From Trichobilharzia szidati (lineage: Eukaryota; Platyhelminthes; Trematoda; Strigeidida; Schistosomatidae): 64,000 nt of DNA. Below the pieces are notes generated by a model that saw only the letters and a program-made list of their open reading frames with translations, had not been told where the DNA came from and did no database searches. How positions within the stretch are numbered: position 1 is the first letter of the stretch; every line of letters starts with the position of its first letter. This document shows positions 47,080 through 59,774 of the stretch, in pieces. A program made the position numbers and the translations under genes. The stretch spans positions 107,840,582 to 107,904,581 of the forward strand of contig OX235273.1 in NCBI GenBank assembly GCA_944472155.2, in the 5' to 3' direction.

Positions 47080-50000
47080 TTTTCATTGGTTGGAACTAAA
47101 CCAGTGACACTGAGAAGTGATAGTGGTTGACGACAATTGCTTTGACGAAATAAGTGAAACTGATTGGATAAATTAGAATTAAATTAACAACGTATCAGTT
47201 ATTTTGAGTTTATCATTAGGCATGAAATAACCGTTTTCTCATTTTCTACACGAAGGAATTCACGGAGACAATTTTATTGGGTGTGAACTCGCTCACTGGT
47301 CTCCTCAGTGTGTATCTCATCCTCTCTGTTTTCTTCGGTAGCTTATCGGGCCATAGATCCTGAGTCGATTCGTTTCCAGGATTGCTCGTTGCTAATGCTT
47401 TTTGGCAGCGTCGTCTCATGTACAGAGTGAAATCAGTTGCTGATGAAATTTTATATCAATTAATAAGAATACACCTGCCAATGATGGATCAAATGTCTTT
47501 CTGCAGGAGGCAGACGAGATAGGTGTGTTTAACACAGATAGTTCAAGACTAAGACGTCGTTAAATCGCTATTTAAACAAAATCTCAGTAGACCTATTTTT
47601 AATACTATCACACAACAACGAATAGAAGTTATAAAATTACGATTAAATCAAAATCAAAGACAAATAATAAAGACTAAGTGAAGAGCAGAACTGTGAGTGT
47701 GAGAACAATGATATGCAGTCCAGGGAAAAGGGTGTTGGTTGATAAGATGGCTGAAATGCTCACTTAATTATCATAGTCTTTAATAGATTATTTGTGTCTG
47801 AAAGACATGAGATCTTATAATCCTGCGAATATTTCCTTGTTCTCAACTTGTTCAAACTATTTGAAGGATCTGTTTGTATAGAAAATAACAAGATTTATGA
47901 TGTATTTAGCATGAAGTATTAACTTCTATCACATTGACATTCATTGCAGTACTCTTCAAAACAGATAACAACGAAGCGCGCTTCATATCTTCATATGTCT
48001 ACCAAGTTGATTCCAAGGAACAACCTGGCACTTCACTTCATAATTCAGATAGTGTAGATGTCCTGATTCACCTGACCAGAATTTGTCATGTATATACACT
48101 CACTGCGAATCATGCTGAATATATATTCAGTATATTCAAAGCATGCCCAAACCAAACTGCAGTCGGTCAGTGATTTAATCTACTTCGAGTTTAACTCTAA
48201 AGTAATACTCTATCACTTGCAGATACTATGTTACACCACACAAGATGTATTGGTCCATTAACAATTTACACTTCTGCCTATGATATCCTTTTAACCTTTC
48301 TCATTCGTCAGCGTATCAGAAGTAATCATGCCTAAATGCGAATGAGAAGAGGATGCAGTGAGTGAAATTTGGCGAAACTACTCATACTGATAAACACTAG
48401 TGGTCAGCAACGAATAATTATCACTTCCGTTGACTTTAGTAGTTATACCTTATATGCAGAACGAACGGCCGAGATTGGAAGTCATAGCTCTCTTCGCTTC
48501 ATCGTAATCACTAGTAGGAATCGAACCGCCTAGTGTTCCACTTACAGAATAATTCATGGGACCTCTTAACTTCGCTGCTGCCAGTTTGAATGAATAGATG
48601 TATGAGACACCAAGTTTTCCAAACTTGAAGCTTGGATAAATCAGACTGACACATTTAATCGGAATAAAGTTGAGGAAATTTAAAGATCCATTTAAAGTAC
48701 GTCTGGGCATAAGAGGAGACGTTTCAATTGTCCACAGTCCGAATGAATTCCTCTGAGGCAGTTATCAAGACATCAGGTAAACTACATTGATTATGTTATT
48801 TTGTTCATCGAAGTGACTCTTCCATTCCTCAGAGGAAACTGTTCGGGAAAATCTATTTCATTCACCAGTTACCTGAAAACCTCTTGGATGTGCTGTTGTG
48901 GAGTAACAGCTTTTGAACTTTAATTTCTAAATTATTGAAAATACAAATACGCGGGTAACTGTCTAACTCTTTACAATCGTCTAATCTGTGCATGTTCACT
49001 CCGTAAAATACTCATAACAAGCAGTATAGGGTGTCATATTGTGAATACCACAGAGCTCAAGAGATTTTCAGAATATCCTGAGAAGCAATATTCGGTCATT
49101 TTCTCCTTATTTAATGAAGGAACACCTGAAATCCCATTCGCTTTCTAAACTGTGTTTACAGTTTGCATTTTCACACCCTGAATAAGCCGGATTAATTTGT
49201 TTAAATGGTTTTGAGATTAAATTGTAAAAACACCAAAATGCACTATCTTAATTATAACCAACTGAATGAGAACTGCCATGAAATGTTACTCGAAACATGT
49301 GACAGTGAACAACCGAGCATAAATAAATTAAAACTCATGTGGGCTCCCTGTTATCACCATATTTCACAGTGTGCTCAACACATTCTTGCTAAGTTAATTT
49401 GCATTTATGTAAGCTTTAGCAATTTTACTTTATTTATCAGTAATTTTCCCATTCCTGTTGTAGGTGTCTTATAACGAACTGATGCGGTTGATTGATAATC
49501 ATTTCAATGATCACAGCTTCAGTATTGATATTTAAATTTCGTGATATCTGGTAGGATGGTTGGCCAGTTGATGCCTATCATATTTTAGCATTTAGACGAG
49601 GAATTGAATAACGTTCACTGCCTAATAGCTGACTGAAAACGAGATGCCACAAATTGTAGAAAAAATAACATGAACATTTCAGTGCATTCATGGATGTCTC
49701 ATTGGTTTCTCTATCCGTCTGCCACAAAAAGTCAGAAACACTTGGAATTGAACAGGTATGTATATGTCATAACAATAACAGGGATCGTATTTCCTTTAAT
49801 TCTCAACTACGAAGTATTGCTAAATATATTTCTATATCTTTAACATTTATTGTGACAATGAAATGCTTGCTATCAAAACACCCATCAGTAGATTGAAATA
49901 TTCACATTTTTAGCTTAATAATTGTGGAGTTAGGGATTAATACCATGCGACTGAACTGCATGCTGGAAAGGGACAATAATTATTTGAACCGTCTCATGAC

Positions 50001-51590
50001 TGCAACTGCAGCGGTATGCAGGAAACAGGAATCACCTTGAACTTCATTCAAATCAAATAAATTTGAGACATATCTTTATTGACCACTATCTTTCAGGTGT
50101 CAACCAGTCACGCTGCTGAACACTTTCGTGCCGTTCACTCACAAGTTCATAGGCATGTTGTAAATGAATGTGAACGTTGAACGCTGGTTCATTGGCCTTG
50201 GTCGCCATTGGTGGCAACTCGAAGGCACGAATAATTCATTCGTTTACAAGTTGGAAGAAGACGAAAGAATAAGAATAAAAGTATAGTACTTTCCTTGTAA
50301 AACATTTGTTTATAGACTTTGTACCAATATCGATTTTAATTTTCGAGCAACACAACTTATTACAAGTCCTTGTGTTTTGGAGTTAAAGTTGATAATCGTT
50401 CATAGTAATAGTCGATTCCGAGTGTCTTCGCAAATAATAGGAACTTAGAGTTAAGTTCCTGGACTTATTTGATCAAATAGGCAGTCAGAAATCCTCTTTT
50501 CTTTGCGTCTTGCCGTGCAACAGAACGCATGTGCACGTAAATCGATGGTTACATTTACAAGTAATACAAAACGCAGTTTTTTTAAACCTTGAATTGTTTC
50601 AGGTGGAACCAGTTTTAGGAAGACCGGTTTCTGCTCCACTAGATATAACTTTGAATTCATAATCGGTGCTTCTATAACATTCTAACAATTATTTCTGCAT
50701 TTACTAACAAACCTACTAACAGCTTTTACTATACCATGTATTAATGGCCCTCATGCTCACGTTGTTCATCAACATCAAATGTGTATGAATATTTAGTAAT
50801 TTTTATATTGAAATCGTTCTTGGTGGTATCTCAGTTGAAAATGGCCAACATAATGAAATGGTGTGTATTAGCTTCCTCAGTTTCTTGTTTCTCCTCTGTT
50901 CAAAATAATCTGGGTGTAGTAACGAGCAGGAATACTATATCTTGATTTATTTGGAGTCTTATATGTTAACGAGGATAAAATATAAACAAAACAGAGCTTT
51001 TGTAAAAGGTGAGAACAGTATGGAGAAAAAACTTTCTGCTCTATTCATTCAGTCACTAGAGTGTATCCAGAGTAGCAGAATATTTACCAGTAAGTTTTAC
51101 TGAGAAAAGCAACGCATTTCATAAAAAGCTGGTAAAGTTTCAGTCGACCACTACCTAGAGCAATCGGACTGAGTCAAACTATAAGATAACCAAAATAAAG
51201 AAATTCTGAATTAAAGTTAAATCTTATCGCAGTTCAATACTTTAGATAAGTAAAATAGACAAAAAAGTTAAAAGATGAAAATATAAAACAGCAGAAAAAC
51301 AAAATCAAATTTGTCATGTCTCATTCATAAACTGTCTTTCTGTCATGATATTCAAAGTTGTTTCAACGCCCAGGCTTTTATAGTGCCCTTGATAAACGTT
51401 TTTCAAGATTCAATAGCGAGAAAAACACAGTTTCAATTCTGTCAAAATTTGTCACACACACACGTATCTTTCTCAATTTTATTAACAGCGGTTCACAATT
51501 TTATCAGCACTTTCACTATCACTTTGCAAATCAATATTCACTGTTATATTTTGTGAACGATGTTTCGTTACTGCAAAAGTAAAATAGACC
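47080..51590. other. Intergenic, nothing firm recognised
   Basis: Short ORFs only. A slightly more GC-rich patch at 47280-47440 and a segment near 48480-48560 (antisense GGTTCGATTCC, B-box-like) may be worn retroelement or SINE traces. No gene can be supported. Confidence 0.45.
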
Positions 51591-51599
51591 TCTATTCTA

Positions 51600-53060
51600 C
51601 GCTCGAGAAATTAGACCAAAATACTACCTAATTTCGCCTCCTCTATGTGTATTTACCAGTTTGACTGCTATTGCGGAATGAGCTACATTGAGCAAACAAT
51701 TAGGCAGATTCATCGCCGTATTTCCGAATATCATCCAACATGCTTAAGCAAGAGACAGACAAGATCCATTCGTAACCCTAGTTAAACACACCTAGATATT
51801 GAAAATAAAGTTTATGGTAAAACAGCAATCCTACCAATCGTTGTTTTGCTTTAAAAAAGAAACCATCCTCAACATACAGTTAAAGTCATGGGAATGCACC
51901 TGAAAACGTCGAACTTGTTCGCTCAGAAGAAATTCGTACAACCACTTTGCTAAACTTGGCCATCGTTGCATGAATGAGTAAACAGGACTACTTCACCACC
52001 GTCCTCCTAAACATTTTAAAAATTATAATTGTCCAAATTATTTTCCTGATTACTTCATCTTTAATTACAAATTACAATTATCTAAATCACTTTATTTTTC
52101 TATAATAATCTGTTACGTAATCAACTTGAAAACTCGTTGACACTTCAGTTACTGTTCATTTTCTCCAGAATAGTACATTATGCAATTCACTTGTTGTAAC
52201 CGTTTCTATCCTTTCATTGTGTGTAATAATTCTCTTTGTTAATTATCATGATCTTGACACGTTGGCATATGTATTTATATTTATATATCAGAGTAGAACC
52301 ATAGATGAAGATCTAATTCTAAATATCTAAATGAAGATTTGTTTCCCACAATATGTCATTCACAGTGTATTCTGATATTTCACAGTGTTAAACCAGTTAT
52401 TTATTGCACAATTTCTAGAAACTCCATGCAATCAATCAGTGGTTGATTCTGTTGTTTCATTGTCTTTCAACTTCTTCATAACAGTGTTTATATAGCATCT
52501 GTTGCCTTCACTTAGTGGTACAGAATTAGTTCCCCCGTATAATACCCTCACAATTGCATTGTCTGGTCAAAAGCATTGTTGTCAAATAGCTTTTCACTTT
52601 GTCCACTTGGTTTTTGCCGCATTTGGCTTTCATATCCAACCAAGTATAATAAAATTCCTAAGAAAATGCAATCACTTCTCTCACCATGGAGTTCTCAGTT
52701 ATTCTAAACCCAAAATTATTAATTTTTATGTTTTTATTTTTACAATCTTATCAAATTTCACGCCATGTTATGTCACATTTTATATTCGTCTACTAATCCT
52801 ATAATTATGTGCCATTTTCCAAAATTCTACACACCTTATTTATTATTCTATATACGACATTAATTATTTCGCCACTTGACATTAAACTATGATTATAATC
52901 GCAAATATTTCAATTGCATTTCATACTATTATTATGTCATGTATTCACACCTTTGACCTAATTCCCTCACCGGATATAATTTCTTAAAAACCAGATATAT
53001 ACGATTGTACAGCTTGATAATAAATCCGTTGAAATGAGTGTCTTCGCTGAAAATTGTGTT
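51600..53060 (+). mobile_element. Penelope-like element 3' end with degraded GIY-YIG domain
   Basis: IYQFDCYCGMSYIEQTIRQ near 51650-51710 matches a PLE GIY-YIG endonuclease (YxF.C.CG..YIG.T.R), with Glu in place of the Gly of YIG. Further pieces reach FAQKKFVQPL near 51930, where intact PLEs have KPDLCVQK.FV. The 3' UTR (52.8-53.06 kb) closely follows that of the copy at 62.9-63.19 kb, including TTGCCACTTGACATT-like and GGATATAATTTCTTAAAA. Confidence 0.8.
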
Positions 53061-53064
53061 CTTT

Positions 53065-53975
53065 AGTAGTTTAATTTTTCAGCGCCTGATATTTGTCAAT
53101 TTGCAATAATAAATTAGGTGATACATGTATGAAGCAAGGTTAATTGGACAGCAACTAAAGTAAGATTGAGTCAGTAAGTTAGATGACGTAATATAATTGA
53201 CATTACTTACCTTCATACCCTGATGACCTAATAACAAGAAATATTGGAAAGAGCCTTGAAAGATTGTATTTCGTAGTTGGCGGTATTCTTCGGTGCATCA
53301 TCTTTAGTAAGTGTGCAAAGCTACAATTTTTCTGACATTTGAGAGACAAACACCAGCTCACGAAATTACAGACATTTATGAGTATATTCCTGCATATGAT
53401 TGGCTTTACGTTTTACTATGTTGAGGCATAATGCAGGAGATTTTTAGCTCACATAGATGATCTTGGTGTGTTTTTAGTTTTGTATTCCAATATGGTTGGT
53501 ATTATTAAGGCATCACATTTTCCAAAACTCCCATTTGAATCATCATTGCTTCCATAAATCCTTTATGACGCATTTCGAATAGATCATGCTAACCTTTGAC
53601 TTCAATCAGAAATAATGAGGTTGACTATAACATGGAATGAATAGTACCGATGGTGACTGCATCTGACAATTTTGTTTACAAACATTTGAGCTACTTATCT
53701 ATTGATAGTAGTATAACGATTTCACAAACGTTTTCTTCAACTTTTGTTTGTTATTGATATTTTATTCAGTTGAGACTAATGGAGACTGCTCTGTCATCGG
53801 CAGATTTCAGTTAACGAATAATCTCAAAGTCTTCTGTGGTTTTACTAATTGCGTATGCATCAGTAATCTGTAATTATTGTGTGGTGTTACACTAGTCATT
53901 ATCTTGTTTCTGGACTAACAATTTGTCGTTACTTACTCATTATTTATTCGCCTAACCATCAAGTGACATCACTAG
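53065..53975. other. Intergenic, nothing recognised
   Basis: No coding motif, RNA gene or repeat partner was identified. Confidence 0.4.
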
Positions 53976-53979
53976 ACAA

Positions 53980-54185
53980 GCCATTGCTCGAGTGGAACCC
54001 GAAAGGGAAGCGGCGAGTTGGTCGTCAGTGCAAGGGTGACTTGGAGGAGGTCATGTGAAGAGGAGATGAAAACGTGTGGACAGACATGGAGCCAGGTGAA
54101 GACTATAGCAGAGAACCGAACGCAATGGAGACGTGAGGCTGAAGCCCTATGTTCCTGTAGGAATTAAAGGATACAATAATAATAA
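53980..54185 (+). mobile_element. RTE 3' terminal fragment
   Basis: It contains LEWNPKGKRRVGR near 53988-54026, the conserved end of the RTE polyprotein, then a degraded C-terminus. The 3' end reads GCTGAAGCCCTATGTTCC, then AATTAAAGGATACAATAATAA. This tail is shared with the SINEs in this window. Confidence 0.85.
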
Positions 54186-54395
54186 TTTATTCGCTGAGGA
54201 ATGGCTCTTTTTTGTTTCATCGAATGAATACGTCAGCATATACGGGATAAACTACTGCCTACCAGCTCAATTGCTTTCTTTTGTTCACAGTGGATCACTT
54301 CTGGACTTATCTGTTAGTGTTCTATCACTTCAGAAATAATTACTGTAATCAAATTATGGGATTAGTAAGTATTGGTCATTCATTTATTGATGACC

Positions 54396-54550
54396 ACCTT
54401 TCGAGCACAAATTACTGCTCAAATCACATCAAGTCACTCACTTGACATGACTAGGACTGGTAATAATTTGTGCTCGAAACATCATCAGTTAATGGTACTG
54501 TATAACACTGTGTGATTTATCAAAATGAAATCTTATCTATAATGGAACTG
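54396..54550. repeat. Inverted repeat with TTTCGAGCACAAATTA arms
   Basis: GATGACCACCTTTCGAGCACAAATTA (split here only for length: arms about 26 bases) near 54398 is mirrored by TAATTTGTGCTCGAAAC and ATCATC near 54463-54488. The right part continues as the repeat shared in reverse with 17250-17345. Confidence 0.7.
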
Positions 54551-54559
54551 AAAATCTCC

Positions 54560-56800
54560 TACATTATGCTTCTGCAAAGGGAAACGTAAAGCTTATCATA
54601 TCCAGCAATCTATTCAATCTATTCATATCATGTGAGCTTCATCTTATCATCATATTTCACTGTGTGCTCAAGAAATTTTTGCTTAGTGGATTTCCCTTTC
54701 ACCAGTCGAAATATTCTTCTATGGAATTTATGCCTGTTTAAGTCTGTTTATTGTAATTATTCTCTCTGAAAACGTACACTGCGCATATGAATAACATATC
54801 ACGTGTCCTAATTTGTTACCTTATCTGAACAAGAGGAACCATGAATCAGCTGATGAGTATGTAGCGAAGGAAAGTTCATCTAAAATCAAGATAAAACTTC
54901 TATCACACCATACAATGTTTTCAGATGACCTGATTCGCACTAATTCATGAAAATTGTCGTGCTTCAGCAATATCAGTCAGAGTATAATGCAAATATAAAA
55001 AAGCGGAGTAAAAAAGCTAAATCTTAAACATCGGTAGATTGTCTTTCATAATTTACTGTGATACACACTGCACAGTGGACAAACTCCTTAGTGAGACAAT
55101 TTGAATAAGCTCCCTCAATTCGTCGATCAGTTTCTTTTGCTAACATTATTATGTCATTAAAATGAGACTAGGTGACCATGCAGCGCCTCTCTATAGTAAA
55201 GTGTAAAGGTAATCACTTTCAGAGATATAATTCGAAATGTCTCTCATTTCATCAACATGCTTCTCACTCTTGAATGTTAGAAAAGAAATAACTTTTTTGG
55301 CATATATGTAAAGATGCTACACCGATAAATAACAACTATTGCGAAGTATTCTTCAACCTCTTTCGAATGATTTTCGTGATTTGGTCGTGAACATATGAAC
55401 ACAATTTTGGGAACTTCCACATCAGCAAATAAAATCACATCGAGTTGACAAAATTTCATGATAAGCGTTTTCTTAGTAACCAGTTATGGTAAAATTCTTT
55501 GTGAACAAAAAAAATATGATTTGATTCTGAACAATGTCTCATCACATGGAACAGAATTCTCAGCTATCTTATGCAGCAAAATGCTTATTTACTTCTTGTG
55601 CAAGAAATTCACATGAAAACAGTGCTCAACGGCGGATAGTGTCATATTTATACGTGATTTCCGGTAAATAATTCCACACATCAATTGGATGTACTAAGGT
55701 GGAAATCGCAGCATAATATATGCATTAGAAAACCATGGGTGCATCGTGAACCTGGTCTAGTCCATGACTGACTGGAAGCAGCATATCTCAAATTTATTTC
55801 GTTCTCTGAATCAATTTCAAATGGCCCCGCAACTTCTGATGCGCTTTCATATTCTCTTCAATTAAGTCAATGTCAGACGCCCAACACATGAAGAAATAGA
55901 AATTTTGTCATTTATTGGGTAATTATGTCTCAAGTTGTTGTGCCTATTTGTGTGAAGTCGACTATTCAAATACTTTAAAATCATTGTCGTGACATATACC
56001 CACGTTCTGTGAATTGCCACCATTAGTCATACCACTCACAAAATGTATCTTGTTGTTCTGCTCAAATAAATCTTCATTATTTGTTCATATCAGCAAACAG
56101 AAGTGCATGTATGTATTGCATCATACAAAACTGATTTAAAATCCCATCATCCAGTTTCTATTTCCTGATTTGAGTATACTACTCATGAGTAGTTCAGCGT
56201 TCATTCCAATAATTCACTGGATTTTCTCAGTAACTCGCATTTGAATTGAAGCAACTTGAAAGCTTCTATAGTGCCTGCCTGAGTCTCATAGCGAAATTCA
56301 ATACAAAACAAAAGTGCCTGTCAATTACATGGTCGCAGACAGGACTGAATTTATCATCAATGATAACTATTTGGTTAGACGTTAGACATGGTGTGGTTAA
56401 CAAACTTGAATAGACTTTGATTGTGAAAGTTTTAGATACATTTCATACAGATGTATTTGTGTGAAGCTGATAGGAATGAGAAAATCCTAAGGGGAATTGA
56501 AAGCTCGCTGGTGGTCGTAGAGAGATTTGAATGTGATGGGAGAGAATCAAGTTCGTTGGAGATTAACCACTGAATGCATGTAATGAAGAATAATGATAAC
56601 AATAACGATTTCAATGAAAGGTATCGGAACCAGATGAATATTGAATAGAAGGATAATTCCTTCCTAATCAGTTATCATTTTACATGAAATTTGAACAGAA
56701 TGATTATGGTTATTTATTAAATTTGATTCAAATGAAATCAACGTCCTACTGATCGGCACACTTGAATTAAATGATCTTACGCAGTGCGGGAGTTTTGAAA
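54560..56800. other. Intergenic, little recognised
   Basis: A segment near 55190-55300 resembles 63860-63960 (AAAGTGTAAAG, AAATGTCTSTCATTTC.TCAAC), so it is an unidentified repeat. Otherwise only short ORFs are present. Confidence 0.4.
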
Positions 56801-56849
56801 CTACTCAGAGACTTTGTTACTATTTTTTGATGGGTCACAGATTATAAAG

Positions 56850-57530
56850 AAAGTTGAAAGGTTTATTACAATAAAGATTTTGTATTTCCCAATGAATGAA
56901 AAACAAAACGATATTGTTTTTACTGACGTTTCGCTATTTAATGCTGATAGCTTTATCAAAGCAGTATTATTAAACCGGAATTTACCAAATCTCGGCATAT
57001 ATCCAGTCTCAACAATAGTCGCCAACGTTTTCATGAATGAATGCGAAAATAATATCTTTTCAAGAATACTCACTCCTAAAATATAGCTGAGATATGTAGA
57101 TGATACTTTTGTACTCCTAAAACGAGGCCTACACAATTCATTCCTGGGGAAAATAAACTGTGTATCTCCCAAAACCAGTTCACTCCGGGAGCAGAATCAG
57201 ACGTCGGTGAACTACTATTTCTAGACTGCCTAGTTAAGAGAAAGGAAAATGGACAGTTTAGCATATCCATATTCAGGAAGAAAACCCACTCAAATAAATA
57301 TTTAGACTTCAAATCATCACACCCAATCAGCGCAAAGATTTCAATTGTTTCAAGTCTTCTTAGACGAGCACACTCTTTAATGTTAACAAATGAGAAAGAA
57401 AAACAAGAAGAAATATCAAACATTAATAATACTTTGATAAGGCTATTAGCATTAAATAGCGAAATGTCAGTAAAAACAATATCGTTTTGTTTCTCATTCA
57501 TTGGGAAGTACAAAGCACCTTTATTATAAT
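56850..57530 (+). mobile_element. Penelope-like element RT fragment between inverted terminal copies
   Basis: The central plus-strand part reads PVSTIVANVFMNECENNIF near 57000, a stop, LRYVDDTFVLLKRG (57087-57128, the catalytic YVDD), then FLDCLVKRKENGQFSIS and NKYLDFKSSHPISAK. These are the ordered RT motifs of PLEs. Segments 56850-56965 and 57430-57530 are near-perfect reverse complements of each other, so the two ORFs containing NEKQNDIVFTD are the same terminal sequence read from each side. The RT N-terminus and the endonuclease are missing. Confidence 0.85.
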
Positions 57531-57539
57531 GAATATCAT

Positions 57540-58390
57540 ATACCTAATGCCAAAATTTTTTCAAACTGTTAAAAGTGAACTTCGTTTGGACATATATAAT
57601 GTTGAAATGCCTTGCTGGCACATGGAACAACCAAACATTGAAGAAATTGTTAGAACCCCACATGTTCATGAGGAAGATTCTGAACACAGTTGCTGCGGGT
57701 AATGAGCACTACGAAAGTACAATATCAACTATCTGATGTATTAACACTAATGAAAGCTTAGGTCGATTAGGTTGGATGAATCGGTAATGTAGACATATAC
57801 TCAATTAAAATTTGATTTTCAAAAATTTGAGCTACTTATTTAGTGTTAGTAGAATAATGTGAAACATAAAGTTAACTTCAACATTTTGTGTATGGATAAA
57901 ATTGCGTTCAAACAGGCAACTCAGATTAGTAAAACAGAAATTAATGGATTCATCAAATTTCAGCAGAATTCTTCAGCTGAACACTCCAAACAAAGGAGCA
58001 TGCATACCGCTGGAATTACATCAGGAGATACAAAGCTCAAAGGCAATATACCATATTGAATACCTAGAGGAAAACAACAGGTCATCTTCAGATAGATACA
58101 AATAAGTGAGTTTGAGTGATGAAAATTAGGTTAAATTTGATTAAATTTCAATTACATCATTTTAGTAAATAGTCAGTTATCGGCGAAAGAACTTGAATTT
58201 ATTAGGAATAGCGACATAATGATATTGAGACAAATAGTTTTGGTATTAATAATATTAATAATGATAAGGCAATGGCACTGATAAACGACAGCTTCCATTA
58301 AGTCAGAAGTACGAATAAAAAGTGGAGTGAAATAATAATGACCATGACAATAACAGTTAGTAAATTATACAGTGTGACTATCATTTCTTT
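57540..58390. other. Intergenic, unrecognised open stretches
   Basis: Two overlapping 66-67 codon ORFs at 57859-58105 have no recognised motif. The part up to about 57600 continues the PLE-related tail shared with 25.9-26.1 kb. Confidence 0.4.
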
Positions 58391-59612
58391 TTGTACACAG
58401 AGTTTGTGTTTATAAACCCTAATTGCAAAAGCCTCCACAATTGCAAGTATCGTCTAGTTTGTTTGTTTGCTGACAACAGTGACTCACTTGACAGGGTCAA
58501 TATAATGGATGTCGTCTGCAAGATGCCTTGTGATTATATTTTGTGGCACTGTAACATCAACTTTTCCAACCACTTCGGGATGTGTTCAATCGTGAACTTA
58601 GAAACTTAGACAATCTGGAATCACTCAACCTCTACTTTCACAATTTGTCAACTCTTGTATCTTACCTATTCTACTTTACTGCTCCCTGTTAGTCTTTCCT
58701 GGTCTACTGAAAAAGGACTATGCTATCCTGAGAAGGATATTGAAGGTAGTCAGTAGGACTAGTGGTGTAAAACTCAGTCAGCTCGTCACTACTTTAGTTG
58801 ATAGGCATCTGAATACATGCGAGAAATGGTCTAAAACCATACTCTCTGACCCCAACACCCCCTCTATTCTTAACTCTCTCCTTGCATCTCATCAAGTAAA
58901 ACCAGAAATCAGTATAAAATAATCTATGCTCGCACAACCAATTACAGGAACTCAACGATACCATACTTGGCCCGTGTTCTAAGTGACAGAGACAATGTTA
59001 AGCGTGAAACCTATGACTTGCTTTGTTGTTAATAATATAATTTTAGGCTCTTTTATTTCTCTCTTATTTTGTATTCTTTAGTGAACTCCTTCTCAAACAT
59101 ACTTAGCTACCTAAATTATTAATATTGGCTTCCTCTTTTGTACTTTACTATATTCCTTCTATTGTGTATCCACTGGTTCCGACTCTATTAGCATTATGAG
59201 TATTACGAAATTGTCCTGTCATTAACCATCATGTAATATCAGTTTTGTGGCTGTTTTTTCTTATTTTTCTGTACTTTTCGGCAATATTAAACTGACAATC
59301 ATTGGTTGTGAACGCCATAGTCACCACCTTAAAAAATGTTGTATTATTCAGCATTACTTACACTACCACCACAAACACTGCATTAGACTTTGGTAGACTT
59401 TTGTACTTTTTCGCATTTATAATTATTTTGTGTTTATCCTGTTTTGTTTTTTTTGCTGTTGGTGTCTTCAGATTTATTCTTTTGTTTGTTTAATACTTAT
59501 TTTAAACGTTGGATAAAATTAGATGCAAATATTGTAGATATGTGCTGAAAATTCCACACTGTACCACTAGTACTGTTTCTGGAATAAAGCAAATTATTAT
59601 TATTATTAGGTA
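58391..59612 (+). mobile_element. CR1-like non-LTR retrotransposon, 3' part
   Basis: A worn palm region (LVCLFADNSDSLDRVN near 58465, with FADN in place of FADD) is followed by FPGLLKKDYAILRRILK near 58700-58750, ILSDPNTP near 58845 and ARTTNYRNSTIPYLARVL near 58930-58985. This is the typical CR1 RT C-terminus (DP.HPL.. then Y..RNS..P). A 3' UTR of about 580 bases ends in AATAAAGCAAATTATTATTATTATT. Frameshifts separate the parts. The palm call is less sure than the C-terminus. Confidence 0.78.
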
Positions 59613-59774
59613 ATCACTTCACGATATAACCTCTGCATTTGCTTGTGCAAAAACACACCAAAATCGATGCAGCCAGTTTGAAGTGCTTATTACCTGTGGC
59701 TAGTCATTCCCCGTTTGATGAAAGATGTCCATTAGAAATAGAAATATGTGGATTGCAAGACAAAGATAATGCGA

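Noticed and set aside
53155..53163. ATTGAGTCA bounded by AG and GTAAGT
   Set aside because: No pyrimidine tract before the AG, and it lies beyond the inferred terminal exon, so probably chance.
57076..57513. 145-codon minus-strand ORF
   Set aside because: It is the reverse of the PLE RT and of the inverted arm on its plus strand.
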